A stretch of 64,000 nt of DNA, taken from positions 62,001 through 126,000 of the forward strand of contig NZ_BJTV01000007.1 of the NCBI RefSeq assembly GCF_007176755.1, written 5' to 3'. The DNA comes from Streptomyces sp. 1-11. GTDB lineage: Bacteria > Actinomycetota > Actinomycetes > Streptomycetales > Streptomycetaceae. The notes below the pieces were generated by a model that made no database searches, had not been told where the DNA came from, and was given only the letters and a program-made list of their open reading frames with translations. Shown here piece by piece: positions 52,412-61,687 of the stretch (the stretch's first letter is position 1; every line of letters begins with the position of its first letter). Position numbers and translations under genes: made by a program.

Positions 52412-53376
52412 CGCTTCGACTCCTTCTCGGCGTTCCTGGCGCGGCCCGACGTGGTGGCGCCCGCGAGCATGCGCCGCAGGGGTGAGACCCTGGCGCCTCC
52501 CGAAGTGCCGCGGCCGTAGCGGCGTTCCATCCAGGCCTGGGGGATGCTCAGCAGGCTGACCAGGGCCAGGTACCAGATGCTGGCGACCACGAGCATGGGG
52601 ATGACCTGGTAGTTCTGCGCGTACACGTCCTGGATGTTCGACATCAGGTCGTGGGCGGCGATGACGGAGACGAGAGCCGTCATCTTCAGCATGTTGATGG
52701 TCTCGTTGCCCATCGGCGGAATGATCACCCGCATGGCCTGGGGCAGGACGATCCGGCGCATGGTCAGCGCGGGACGCATGCCGAGTGAGTGCGCCGCCTC
52801 CGTCTGCCCCGGGTCGACGGACTGGATGCCGGCACGCACGATTTCGCTCGCGTAGGCGGCTTCGTTGAGGCCGAGCGCGAGCAGGGCGGCGACCGCCGGG
52901 GTGAGCAGGGAGTTGGTGTCGGCCTGGACGAAGGTGATGTCCGTGAACGGGATGCCGATCAGCACCTTCTTGTACAGCGCCGCCGCATAACCCCAGAAGA
53001 TGATCTGGACGAGCAGCGGCGTCCCCCGGAACACCCAGACGAACAGCGAGGCCAGCGCGTACAGGACGGGGTTGGCCGACAGGCGCATGACCGCGATCAG
53101 AGTGCCCAGGACCAGACCGAGGGCCATGGCCGCGGCGGTCAGCCAGAGTGTCGTCGCCAGGCCGTCGAAGATGAGCCCGGCGAAGAGGTAGTGGCCGATG
53201 ACGTCCCAGTGCAGGTTGGCGTTCTTGGCCAGTGAGCCGACCAGGCCGCCGACGGCCGCCACCGCCGCCACGGCGGCGATCCAGCGGCCGTAGTGCCTCA
53301 CCGGTACGACGTCCAGGTCCGCGGCGGCGGACTCGCGGTGCGGTGAGGCGCTCACGGGTGCGGAAGTGGTGGGCAT
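52408..53376 (-). CDS. Polar amino-acid ABC transporter permease
   Basis: The 322-residue protein has a His/Glu/Gln/Arg/opine-type permease domain with '[20 protein letters not shown]', '[20 protein letters not shown]' and the coupling loop '[20 protein letters not shown]'. A hydrophilic N-terminal 30 residues and a basic C-terminal tail flank the core. The ATG at 53376 follows the SBP gene by 2 bp. Confidence 0.92.
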   Translation of the reverse strand: MPTTSAPVSASPHRESAAADLDVVPVRHYGRWIAAVAAVAAVGGLVGSLAKNANLHWDVIGHYLFAGLIFDGLATTLWLTAAAMALGLVLGTLIAVMRLSANPVLYALASLFVWVFRGTPLLVQIIFWGYAAALYKKVLIGIPFTDITFVQADTNSLLTPAVAALLALGLNEAAYASEIVRAGIQSVDPGQTEAAHSLGMRPALTMRRIVLPQAMRVIIPPMGNETINMLKMTALVSVIAAHDLMSNIQDVYAQNYQVIPMLVVASIWYLALVSLLSIPQAWMERRYGRGTSGGARVSPLRRMLAGATTSGRARNAEKESKR

Positions 53377-53378
53377 CG

Positions 53379-54332
53379 TCAGTCCACCGCCGCGTTGCGG
53401 GTGGCTTCCTTGACGGCGATCGAGGCGACACCGTACTTGTCGAAGATCTTGGCGGCCGTGCCGTCGTCGATGAGGGCCTGAAGGGCCTTCTGCACCGCGT
53501 CGGTGAGCCCGGGCAGCTTCTTGCTGACGGCTATGCCGTTGGGGGAGGCGTTGTAGCCGCCCGGCGCCTTCGGGTCCTCCACGACCTCGAAGGCCTTGCC
53601 TCCGTCCGCCGTCTTCGCGGTCCAGCCCGCGGCGGGCTTGGTCAGCACGTCGGCCACGACCTTGCCCGACCGGAGCGCCAGCTGGGCGTCGGAGTCCTTC
53701 GGGAAGGTGGAGATCGCGATCTTGGGCTTGCCGGCCGCGGCGCAGTCCGACTGTGTCGCGGTCAGCAGTTTCAGCTGGTTGGTGGCGGCCTGCACGCCGA
53801 CCGGCGATCCGCACAGGTCGATCAGCTCGGTGATCTTCTTCGGGTTGCCCTTGGCGACGAGGACGCCGGACCCGGACTGGGAGTAGTCGACGAAGTCGAC
53901 CACCTTCTGGCGGTCCTTGTTGTCGGTGATCGCCGACATGGCGGCGTCGAACTTGCCGGCCTGGAGGGCGGGCACGATGCCGTCGAACTTCTGCGGTGTG
54001 AAGGCGAACTTCACGCCGAGCTTGACGCCGATGGCCTGGCCGAGGTCGTAGTCGAGTCCGGTGATCTCCTTGCCGCCCTCACTGACGAACATCTCGAAGG
54101 GCGCGTAGGGAACGTCCGTGGCGACGCGGACCGTGCCGGACTTCCTGATGGCGGCGGGCAGTGCGTCGTGCAGGGCCTGATCCTTCTTCACCGTCACCCC
54201 GGCGACTTTCACGGCGGCGGCCGGCGCGGCGTTGCTGGTGTCCGACCCGCCGTCGCAGGCGCTGACCGCCATCAGCGATACGACGGCGGTCGCGAAGCTG
54301 ATCACGGTGCGGCGGGAGGAGTGTGGTCTCAC
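53379..54332 (-). CDS. Polar amino-acid ABC transporter substrate-binding lipoprotein
   Basis: The 317-residue precursor starts at GTG 54332 after GAGGGA and has a lipobox VSAC. The SBP_bac_3 fold shows '[20 protein letters not shown]', '[20 protein letters not shown]' and '[20 protein letters not shown]'. First gene of the importer operon. Its promoter region contains a 9+4+9 dyad. Confidence 0.93.
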   Translation of the reverse strand: MRPHSSRRTVISFATAVVSLMAVSACDGGSDTSNAAPAAAVKVAGVTVKKDQALHDALPAAIRKSGTVRVATDVPYAPFEMFVSEGGKEITGLDYDLGQAIGVKLGVKFAFTPQKFDGIVPALQAGKFDAAMSAITDNKDRQKVVDFVDYSQSGSGVLVAKGNPKKITELIDLCGSPVGVQAATNQLKLLTATQSDCAAAGKPKIAISTFPKDSDAQLALRSGKVVADVLTKPAAGWTAKTADGGKAFEVVEDPKAPGGYNASPNGIAVSKKLPGLTDAVQKALQALIDDGTAAKIFDKYGVASIAVKEATRNAAVD

Positions 54333-54421
54333 GATCGGTCCCTCTCGGAAGAACTGCCGGGGAAGGTCTGCCCTCGCCCTCTGACAGGGCAGGAAACTAC
54401 AGGCGCACGGTGAATCTGCAT

Positions 54422-54443
54422 AGATGTAATGCCGATTACATCT
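54422..54443. promoter_or_regulatory. Perfect dyad operator upstream of the amino-acid ABC operon
   Basis: AGATGTAAT (54422-54430) and ATTACATCT (54435-54443) form a perfect 9+4+9 inverted repeat in an AT-rich patch 90 bp upstream of the binding-protein start. The RpiR regulator of this locus is a candidate to bind it, though this is not shown. Confidence 0.6.
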
Positions 54444-54535
54444 CCGTCGCTCGTGCCGGACGTCGCTGAAGGCCCGTAACTGACCCGGTATGGACCGATT
54501 TGCCAGCCGCGAACAAGGCGCGTACCTGAATTCGG

Positions 54536-54555
54536 CGTTACACCTATCCGTAACG
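54536..54555. promoter_or_regulatory. Second dyad, on the cyanophycinase-2 side
   Basis: CGTTAC (54536-54541) and GTAACG (54550-54555) are separated by 8 bp, about 115 bp upstream of the second cyanophycinase-like gene. Short, but in the same AT-rich promoter region. Confidence 0.4.
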
Positions 54556-54670
54556 ACTGACTGCTTGTATGTTCCGCTACTGCCGCCCGCTCCGCCGCTG
54601 CTGGTCCGTCCAGGCGTGACGAGCAGGGCGCGCTGACCCACCTCGTCCCGTCGGAAAACCAGGAGCACCG

Positions 54671-56104
54671 ATGACCTCACGCGCGCTGAGCAGACCCCTC
54701 GCCTCGCTCCTCGTGATCGCGGCGGCCGCCGCGACTCTCGCGGGCACCAGTGGCCCCGCCCAGGCCTCCGCCGACCGCATCCGACTCGGCAGCGCCTCCG
54801 ACGTCAGCCGGCCGAGCTGGTCCGGCCCCGCGTTCACCATGAACGGCGACGGCAGCGTGGTCGGCGGCTCCATGACCAAGGCCATCGACGCGATCCGCGG
54901 CGGCACCGGAAGTCTCGACGTGGTCGTGCTGGCCGGCTCTGCTCCCACCTCGGGCAGCAAGACGCCCGAGTGCGACACGATCACCTCGCTGTCCGGCGTC
55001 AACTCCTGCACCACCTGGACGCTCACCGCCGCGTCCGACGGCAACAACACACAGCTCAACACCGACATCCGCAACGCGGAGTTCGTGTACTTCGCGGGCG
55101 GCGACCAGTGCCGCTACGCGGCCTGGAAGGGCACCGCACTCCAGGCCTCCGTGCAGTCCGTGGTGGCCAAGGGCGGCGGCTCCGGCGGCGGCAGCGCCGG
55201 CCTGCACATCAACAGCTCGATCGTCTACGACGCGTGCACCGCGAGCGCGACCTCGGCCGCCGCCCTCGCCGATCCGTACGACAAGTCCGTCACGTTCACC
55301 ACCGGAATGTTCAACTGGCCGAACTACGGCGACACCATCAACGACTCCCACTTCGTCGCCCGTGACCGGATGGGCCGCACGATGGCGTTCGTGGCGCGTG
55401 CCCTCAAGGACGGGCTGACCACACAGGGCAAGGCGTGGGGTGTCGGCATCGACGAGGGCGGCAGCTCCCTCTACATCGACAAGAACGGTCTGGCGACGCT
55501 CTACGGCAGCGACGCCTATGTCGTGCTCGGCGACCACCAGCCGGAGAAGGCCGTCGCCGGCCAGCCGCTCACCTTCTCCGGATACAAGATCTGGCACCTC
55601 ACCGGTGGCCAGACCTTCGACTTCAAGAACCGCCCCACCTGCGGCTACTACCGGCGCAGTGTGACCGACGGAGTCGCCGACCCCAACCTGTACAACGGCA
55701 CCCCCGAAACAGGCTGTGGCACGTCGGGGGGCGGTACCACGCTGAACGAGAGCGAGCCGAACGACTCACGCTCCGCCGCCGACGACATCACCGCGAGCAC
55801 TCTCCCCGTGACGGTGACGGGCGCCCTGAGCACTACCTCCGACCGGGACTACTTCAAGTTCACCCTGGCGTCCGGCAAGACCGCGACCATCTCCTGCGCG
55901 ATACCCGACGCCTACGACGCGGATGCCTATCTCCTCGACTCGGCCGGAGCCACACTGACGAGGTCGGTCAACGACGGCCGGGGCAGCGACGAGGCCCTCA
56001 CCTACACCCGCACCGCCTCGGGCAGCGGGACGTACTACCTGGACCTGGAGGCCTACGCCGGATCCGGTTCCGCCACCTACGCCTGTGACCTGAACGCGGC
56101 CTGA
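54671..56104 (+). CDS. Secreted cyanophycinase-like protein with C-terminal PPC domain
   Basis: The 477-residue precursor starts at ATG 54671 after AGGAG and has a signal peptide ending near AQASA. The S51-like domain shows 'GGSMTKAID', 'FVYFAGGDQCRYAAWKG' and 'GGGSGGGSAGLHIN', where the nucleophile Ser of G-x-S-A-G sits. The last 110 residues ('NESEPNDSRSAADDIT... YYLDLEAYAGSGSATYACDL') are a bacterial pre-peptidase C-terminal (PPC) domain. It is divergent from the amino-acid ABC operon. The overall fold differs from the first cyanophycinase-like protein, so substrate may differ. Confidence 0.85.
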   Translation: MTSRALSRPLASLLVIAAAAATLAGTSGPAQASADRIRLGSASDVSRPSWSGPAFTMNGDGSVVGGSMTKAIDAIRGGTGSLDVVVLAGSAPTSGSKTPECDTITSLSGVNSCTTWTLTAASDGNNTQLNTDIRNAEFVYFAGGDQCRYAAWKGTALQASVQSVVAKGGGSGGGSAGLHINSSIVYDACTASATSAAALADPYDKSVTFTTGMFNWPNYGDTINDSHFVARDRMGRTMAFVARALKDGLTTQGKAWGVGIDEGGSSLYIDKNGLATLYGSDAYVVLGDHQPEKAVAGQPLTFSGYKIWHLTGGQTFDFKNRPTCGYYRRSVTDGVADPNLYNGTPETGCGTSGGGTTLNESEPNDSRSAADDITASTLPVTVTGALSTTSDRDYFKFTLASGKTATISCAIPDAYDADAYLLDSAGATLTRSVNDGRGSDEALTYTRTASGSGTYYLDLEAYAGSGSATYACDLNAA

Positions 56105-56164
56105 ACACGGGCGGGGGAGACGGGGATCCCTGCCGGTGCCTGCCCTGGGCGGCCTGCAGCGGGC

Positions 56165-56192
56165 CGGGCCGCGGCCGTCCGGCCGCGGCCCG
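56165..56192. terminator. Bidirectional hairpin terminator
   Basis: CGGGCCGCGGCCG pairs perfectly over 13 bp with CGGCCGCGGCCCG with a 2-base centre, between convergent genes. Confidence 0.7.
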
Positions 56193-56251
56193 TGCCGCTG
56201 GTGCGGAACGGTCACCGGTCGGGGTGACCGTGTGGTGCGCTCGTCCCGGCG

Positions 56252-57001
56252 TCAGACCTGGTTGGCGCCGCCGTCGACGTAGATCTCGGCGCCGGTGATG
56301 TAGCTGGACTGGTCGGTGGCGAGGAACAGGGCGAGGTTGGCGACCTCTTCCGGCCGGCCCATGCGGCCCAGGGGGACACCGGCGGCGAGGGTGTCGCGCA
56401 GTTGTGCGGCCTGTTCGTCGTCGGGGGCGAGGTTGTTGAGCCCAGGGGTGGTGATGGGCCCGGGGGCGATGGTGTTGACGCGGATGTTGCGTCCGCGCAG
56501 TTCGTTGGCCCAGGTGCGGGCGAAGGAACGGATGGCGGCCTTGGAGGCGCCGTAGACGCCGAAGGCCTCGTTGCCGACGGCGGCGGCGGTGGAGCCGGTC
56601 AGGATGACGGACGCGCCGTCGACGAGGTGGGGCAGCGCCTTCTGCACGGTGAACAGGGTGCCCTTGACGTTGGTGTCGAAGGTGGTGTCGAAGTGCTCCT
56701 CGGTGACCTGTTCGAGGGTGGCGAACTCGCCGCCGCCGGCGTTGGCGAACAGCACGTCGATGTGGTGTCCGGCCTCGGCGATGGTGGCGTACAGCCGGTC
56801 GAGGCCGGCGAGGTCGGCGCTGTCGGCCCGGACGGCGGTGACGTCCCCGCCGATCTCCTTGGCCGCCCTCTCCAGGGCCTCCTGACGGCGCCCGGTGATG
56901 TAGACGCGCGCACCCTCCGCGGCGAACCGCTCCGCCGCGGCCAGACCGATGCCGCTGGTGCCGCCGGTGACCACGGCCGTCTTGCCGTCCAACTGTCCCA
57001 T
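56252..57001 (-). CDS. Short-chain dehydrogenase/reductase
   Basis: The 249-residue classical SDR has TGGTSGIG near residue 15, 'NAGGGE', catalytic Ser in 'ILTGSTAA', and the Tyr-Lys pair in 'YGASKAAIRSF'. The end 'GAEIYVDGGANQV' is typical. ATG 57001 follows AGGAG. The substrate is not evident. Its upstream region contains two TGAC(A/G)CGTCA-type sites shared with the next two genes. Confidence 0.92.
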   Translation of the reverse strand: MGQLDGKTAVVTGGTSGIGLAAAERFAAEGARVYITGRRQEALERAAKEIGGDVTAVRADSADLAGLDRLYATIAEAGHHIDVLFANAGGGEFATLEQVTEEHFDTTFDTNVKGTLFTVQKALPHLVDGASVILTGSTAAAVGNEAFGVYGASKAAIRSFARTWANELRGRNIRVNTIAPGPITTPGLNNLAPDDEQAAQLRDTLAAGVPLGRMGRPEEVANLALFLATDQSSYITGAEIYVDGGANQV

Positions 57002-57090
57002 GATGTGCTCCTGTAGCTGAGGGGTGGCCCGGACCCTGCGGCCGGACCCCGCGTTTCGTTTAGCTTTCAATGAACGTACTCCCAGGAAGA

Positions 57091-57121
57091 TGACGCGTCA
57101 ACTAATTCGGTAGACGTGTCA
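57091..57121. promoter_or_regulatory. Operator pair upstream of the SDR gene
   Basis: TGACGCGTCA (57091-57100) and AGACGTGTCA (57112-57121) lie 90-120 bp upstream of the SDR start. The motif matches the arms at 58357-58409. Confidence 0.5.
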
Positions 57122-57280
57122 TCTACATCTCTATGGCACCTCGTAGCCCGGATCTCGCGCCCGCTGCGGCGAGGCGCTCGACGTCATGGCGGCGACCTGG
57201 TCGCCGCCCCGGCCGGCGGCGCCACGGCCGCCGGGACGACCGGCGGCCGCTGCGCGGCGGCATGCGGTACCGCTCCGGCG

Positions 57281-58303
57281 TCAGCGCCAGCCGAGTCCGG
57301 GTGCGACGTGGGTCAGGATGCTCTCGATCACATGCGCGTTGTACTCCACCCCGAGCTGGTTGGGCACCGTGAGCAGCAGGGTGTCGGCGGCGGCGATGGC
57401 CTCGTCGTCCGCGAGCTGCTTGACGAGCACGTCGGGCTCGGCGGCGTAGGACCGGCCGAAGATGCTGCGCGTGTTGGCGTCGATGTAGCCGATCTGGTCG
57501 TTGGAGTTCCGGTCCCGGCCGAAGTACGCGCGGTCACGGTCGTCGGTGAGCGCGAAGATGCTGCGGCTGACCGACACTCTCGGTTGCCGGGTGTGTCCCG
57601 CCGCCTGCCAGGCCTCGCGGTACGCCTCGATCTGCTTGCGCTGCTGGACGTGGAGTGGTTCGCCGCTCTCGTCGTCCTTCAGTGTCGAGCTCTGGAGGTT
57701 CATCCCGAGTCGGGCCGCCCAGACGGCGGTGGCGTTCGAGCCGGAGCCCCACCAGATGCGCTCCCGCAGTCCTTCGGAGTGCGGCTCGACCCGCAGCAGT
57801 CCTGGTGGGTTCGCGAACATCGGGTTGGGGCTCGGCTCCGCGAAGCCCTCGCCCTTGAGGACGTCCAGGAACCTCTCGGTGTGCGCGCGGGCCATATCGG
57901 CGTCGGTCCCGCCCTCCGGCGGTACATGGCCGAAGTGCCGCCAGCCGTCGACCACTTGCTCCGGGGAGCCCCGGCTGAGGCCGAGCTGGAGCCGACCGCC
58001 GGAGATCAGGTCGGCCGCACCCGCGTCCTCGGCCATGTACAGCGGGTTCTCGTAGCGCATGTCGATCACGCCGGTGCCGATCTCGATCCGGCTGGTGCGG
58101 GCGCCGATGGCGGCGAGCAGCGGGAACGGCGAGGCGGCCTGCCGGGCGAAGTGGTGGACGCGGAAGTAGGCGCCGTCGGCACCCAGCTCCTCCGCCGCGA
58201 CCGCCAGGTCGATCGCCTGGAGCAGGGAGTCCGCCGCGGATCGTGTCTGCGAGTGCGGGGATGGCGTCCAGTGCCCGAAGGACAGGAACCCGATCTTTTT
58301 CAT
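57281..58303 (-). CDS. LLM-class (luciferase-like) flavin-dependent oxidoreductase
   Basis: The 340-residue protein begins MKKIGFLSFGHWTPSPHSQT and shows the LLM features 'EELGADGAYFRVHHFARQAA', 'IEIGTGVIDMRYENPLYMAE' and 'GRLQLGLSRGSPEQ'. It uses FMN or F420 as cofactor; the form does not tell which. The ATG at 58303 is preceded by GAAAGCGG. It is divergent from the universal stress protein gene and shares a symmetrical operator with it. Confidence 0.9.
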   Translation of the reverse strand: MKKIGFLSFGHWTPSPHSQTRSAADSLLQAIDLAVAAEELGADGAYFRVHHFARQAASPFPLLAAIGARTSRIEIGTGVIDMRYENPLYMAEDAGAADLISGGRLQLGLSRGSPEQVVDGWRHFGHVPPEGGTDADMARAHTERFLDVLKGEGFAEPSPNPMFANPPGLLRVEPHSEGLRERIWWGSGSNATAVWAARLGMNLQSSTLKDDESGEPLHVQQRKQIEAYREAWQAAGHTRQPRVSVSRSIFALTDDRDRAYFGRDRNSNDQIGYIDANTRSIFGRSYAAEPDVLVKQLADDEAIAAADTLLLTVPNQLGVEYNAHVIESILTHVAPGLGWR

Positions 58304-58356
58304 ACCGCTTTCAACAATCGACGGTCGGAATCATTCCGCGTCCAGCGCCCCTGTCG

Positions 58357-58409
58357 AGGTGACACGTCAACCATGCAAGGTGGCACCATGAGTCATTGAC
58401 GTGTCACCT
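58357..58409. promoter_or_regulatory. Long inverted operator between LLM and USP genes
   Basis: AGGTGACACGTCAA (58357-58370) and TTGACGTGTCACCT (58396-58409) are perfect 14-bp reverse complements, 25 bp apart. Each arm contains TGACACGTCA, also found (one change) upstream of the SDR gene. Confidence 0.7.
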
Positions 58410-58474
58410 ACTGCCTCTATGATCACGGGTGCGCCGTCCGCGCACACCCCGCTCGGACAGAAAGAAGAGTCTCA

Positions 58475-58912
58475 GTGTTTGAACGCATCGTGGTTGCCGT
58501 CGACGCCACCCCCGCCCGCAGGTCCGTCGTCCGAATGGCTGGTGAGCTGGCCCGACTGACCGGCGCGGAGGTGCACGTCCTGCACGTCGTCACCACCGCG
58601 GTCGTCGGCGGCGCCGTCGTCGCCGTCGAGAGCGACGAGGCCGGGCGTGACGTCCTGGACGAGGCTCTTTCCCAGTTGCTCGGCATGGGGGTGAAGGCTG
58701 ACGGCCAGATGCTGCACGGCCTGACCGTGGAGGTCGCGGACGCGGTCTCCAGGGCCGCCACGGAGTTCCGGGCGGACCTGCTGGTCATCAGCCCCCACCA
58801 CCGCAGTTCCCTCGCCGCGCTCTTCAACCCCCGAGTCAGCGACGCGGTCGCCCACAGCAGTCGCACGGCGGTGCTGCTCGCGCCTGCGGACGTCACGGAG
58901 CAGGACGACTGA
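58475..58912 (+). CDS. Universal stress protein (UspA family)
   Basis: The 145-residue protein starts at GTG 58475 and is a single Usp domain: 'MFERIVVAVDATPARRSVVR' at the start, 'ATEFRADLLVISPHHRSS' and 'VAHSSRTAVLLAP' at the end. The ATP-binding G-2x-G-9x-G(S/T) motif is not clear, so it may belong to the non-ATP-binding type. It is divergent from the LLM oxidoreductase and probably co-regulated with it. Confidence 0.88.
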   Translation: MFERIVVAVDATPARRSVVRMAGELARLTGAEVHVLHVVTTAVVGGAVVAVESDEAGRDVLDEALSQLLGMGVKADGQMLHGLTVEVADAVSRAATEFRADLLVISPHHRSSLAALFNPRVSDAVAHSSRTAVLLAPADVTEQDD

Positions 58913-60016
58913 CGACACTCACACCGGCCGGAAGGCCGCAGCGGGGCGGAGGTCAATAAGTACTAAGCGCGCGTCGACGGTGAAGTGGCCGGCTTTGCCG
59001 ATTGCATCCGCACTGAGGACCGCATCGCCGTCGGCACACTGAGGTGAACGGGGCCTACGGGGGCCAAGGCATTGGCGGACCTCTGGCCCGTTTCCCGCTG
59101 GATGCGGCGCGAGCGGCCGGGTTTTCCGTGCTCCCTGTCTGCCCCTTCTCCTCGGGGTGGATCGCCCGGCCCCCAGAATACCGAGATCCGCGATATCACC
59201 TGGCTGGAGAACGCGACGAGGAACCATCTCATCCGACTCGAATACACCGGCACCCGGATGGAACGCTCCACGTGCGTGGTGATCTGCGGATAGAGGCGGC
59301 AACGGGCAGTCGCCACGAAACACGGGCGATACCGTGCGGATGCGGTGCGTCCGCCACGTCCCTCCGTTGTTTCAGCCGTCATTGCCGTTCGTTTGCCGAA
59401 ACATCACCTCCGCCAGATGAACCGCGCCAATCCGTGAGTCCTCGCCGTCCCGGCGGCATCGGTATCCCGTGTGGCCGGGAAGCGGGTCAATCACTCGGGG
59501 CGGACCCGCGATGGGGTGACACGTGTAGGACCGGAATAGGCCAGGGTCAATGAGAACCGGCCATTTCAGGGAGCGGACTGCTTCGTTCCTTCGGCGCGGT
59601 GAAGTCCGGGGAGTGGTGGAATCCTACATCCGGACATACCTGAATTGACTTCGCCAAATGAGCGTGCGATCGGCGCGGAGTCGCGGTTGACACGGCTCGC
59701 GCAGGGGTCACACCATTCAGTGCGGATCACGGCGCGTGATCCATCCGGTCCAGAAATGGTCGGGCGTACGGGCGACCGTCTTCCTTGCCCGCCCCCGTCA
59801 TTCAGTCCTGCCTGGAGGGAAATCTCAGGCCTGAGGAAGGAATCCGACAGCGCTTCGCGTCCGGCTGTGAATCAAAGCCGTGGAAGCCGACCTCCGCCCG
59901 GCGAGGTCGCGCGTGGACGGCCCAGCTGGAGAATTCATTTCGCCGTCATATCCGTCACCCATTGATGACACCCGCTGTTCGGCATGCCCGGAGGCGGGTG
60001 ACGAAGGAGTGTGCAC
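58913..60016. other. 1.1-kb region with no recognisable gene
   Basis: This is the longest gap in the window and is less GC-rich in places, especially 59,280-59,960. Several open frames exist on both strands, but none has both a ribosome site and a recognised family. A leftward frame ending at 58,919 (...'AIGKAGHFTVDARLVLIDLR') and a rightward one ending at 59,293 ('ITWLENATRNHLIRLEYTGT') look somewhat protein-like and may be gene remnants. The operon promoter for the SAHH-like gene should be in the last 150 bases. Confidence 0.45.
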
Positions 60017-61687
60017 ATGACGTTCAGCGCCCTGGTGGGCACTTCGCCGAACGGCGACGAACTGCCCCGGGCCGGCACCACCGCACGGCTCCACAGTGTG
60101 ATCAGCGGCCACTGGTCCTCGGAGGTCCTGCTGCGCCTGCGCCTGAGCCGATGGCCGGACCCGGCGGAACCGCGGCCGGAGGGCCACGAGGTGGTGGCTC
60201 TCGACGACGGCGGCTACACACACGTTCTGGACACCGGCACCGGATTCGTCACCGTGCAGTTCACCCCCGAGCAGGACTCCGCGCCGCACTCGCTGGAACA
60301 CAGCGACCCGCCGACCCCGCGCTGGCGCGCCGCCGTTCTCACGGACGGCGTCCGGCCGGACGATCCAGGACCGGCCGCGCTCGCGCGGAATCTCGCCGAG
60401 GCCCTGCGCAGCGAGGGCGCAGCCTTCAGCGAGAACGAGGTGGCGACGCTGTGGAAGGCGATGCCGCTGCTGCGCCGGTACGCCACTGAGGACAGCGCCC
60501 TGACGGACTGGGCCCTGATATTCCGCGACCACTACGTGGAGAACAGCGTCGGCTTCCTGCTGGCCGCCGAGCGGGCCGGCTTCTCACCGCGGTGGATCTA
60601 CGCCCTGGACAAGGGCGACAAGACATTACGCAGGAACCGCGTGCACGGATGGTTCCTGTCCCGGGGCTACCGCAGCGCCACGCTCGACAACTCCGTGGTC
60701 AACGGCACCGCCACCGACGAGGAGGTGCGTCTGGCGCGCGAAGTGGGCGCCGACGTAGACGCGTTCGTCCGGGCGGCGCACGCCGAAGGCCGGCGCGTGC
60801 TCATGGTCGACGACGGCGGCATCATCGCCCTCGGCTCCGGGCACGACCGCCTGGTCACCGAACAACCGGACGCCGCACTGGAGTTGACCGTCAGCGGCCT
60901 CAAACGCATCTCGGCGGCCGCCGGCATGCGGCTGCCCGTCCTCAACATGGCGCGCTCCGAGGTCAAGACGCACCTGGCCTACAACGAGATCGCCGACTCC
61001 TGCGTCCGGCGTCTGCGCGCCATCGTGCCGGGGGAGAAGTTCGTGGGACGACGGGTACTGTCCCTCGGCTTCGGCACCCTGGGCTCCAGGGTCGCCAGGG
61101 CGCTGCGCGCGACCGGATGCCGCGTGACCGTCGTGGACACCGACACACTCGCACTGGTACGCGCCGCCGAGGAAGGCTTCGACACCAGCCGCTCGGCCCA
61201 CGAGGCGCTGCGCCGCACCCGCCCCTTCCTGATCATCGGCACCACCGGCGAGGACGCGCTCACCGAGGCCGACCTCGCGCTGCTGCCCGACGGCGTGCTC
61301 CTGGCCGGATTCGCCACCCGGGACTTCAGCCTGCTCAGCGAGGGCCGCGTCGCCACGACGCCGTCGGACGTCCCCGGTGTGGGCGTCCGCCACACCCTGT
61401 CCGAGCACCGCTCGGCCGTCCTCCTCGGTGACGGGCGGTCCCTGAACCTCTTCACGTACGAGGGCATACCCAACCGGGGCTACGACGCCTACCGCGCCGC
61501 CACCCTGATAGCCGCCAAACACCTGTGCCGCTCGGCCGCCGCCCTGCCGCCCGGCATCCACCTCGGGGTCGTGGACGACGTGGTGCGCGACGCGGGCCTG
61601 TTCGACGCGTACTACGACACGTATCTCGCCGACACGGCCGAGCCGGCCGGCGAAGGCGCCGAGGACGGTGGGTACGCGCATGAATGA
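60017..61687 (+). CDS. Divergent S-adenosylhomocysteine hydrolase-like NAD-binding protein
   Basis: The 556-residue protein starts at ATG 60017, seven bases after GAAGGAG. Residues 1-170 are unlike anything I recognise. From about 180 it resembles adenosylhomocysteinase: 'VLMVDDGG' (264-268, the Asp131 region of human SAHH), 'ELTVSGLKRI' (289-298, equal to E-E-T-T-T-G-V-K-R-L), 'LNMARSEVKTHLAYNEI' around Lys317, and a Rossmann domain 'VLSLGFGTLGSRVARALRAT' (348-366). The catalytic Asp-Asn pair after the Lys is not conserved in place (A-Y-N here). It may catalyse a redox or elimination step on another substrate. It heads an overlapping operon. Confidence 0.75.
   Translation: MTFSALVGTSPNGDELPRAGTTARLHSVISGHWSSEVLLRLRLSRWPDPAEPRPEGHEVVALDDGGYTHVLDTGTGFVTVQFTPEQDSAPHSLEHSDPPTPRWRAAVLTDGVRPDDPGPAALARNLAEALRSEGAAFSENEVATLWKAMPLLRRYATEDSALTDWALIFRDHYVENSVGFLLAAERAGFSPRWIYALDKGDKTLRRNRVHGWFLSRGYRSATLDNSVVNGTATDEEVRLAREVGADVDAFVRAAHAEGRRVLMVDDGGIIALGSGHDRLVTEQPDAALELTVSGLKRISAAAGMRLPVLNMARSEVKTHLAYNEIADSCVRRLRAIVPGEKFVGRRVLSLGFGTLGSRVARALRATGCRVTVVDTDTLALVRAAEEGFDTSRSAHEALRRTRPFLIIGTTGEDALTEADLALLPDGVLLAGFATRDFSLLSEGRVATTPSDVPGVGVRHTLSEHRSAVLLGDGRSLNLFTYEGIPNRGYDAYRAATLIAAKHLCRSAAALPPGIHLGVVDDVVRDAGLFDAYYDTYLADTAEPAGEGAEDGGYAHE

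Noticed and set aside
58963..59553. Open frames on both strands in the 59-kb gap
   Set aside because: Neither strand has a ribosome site, a family match or convincing codon bias; I left the region as unassigned.
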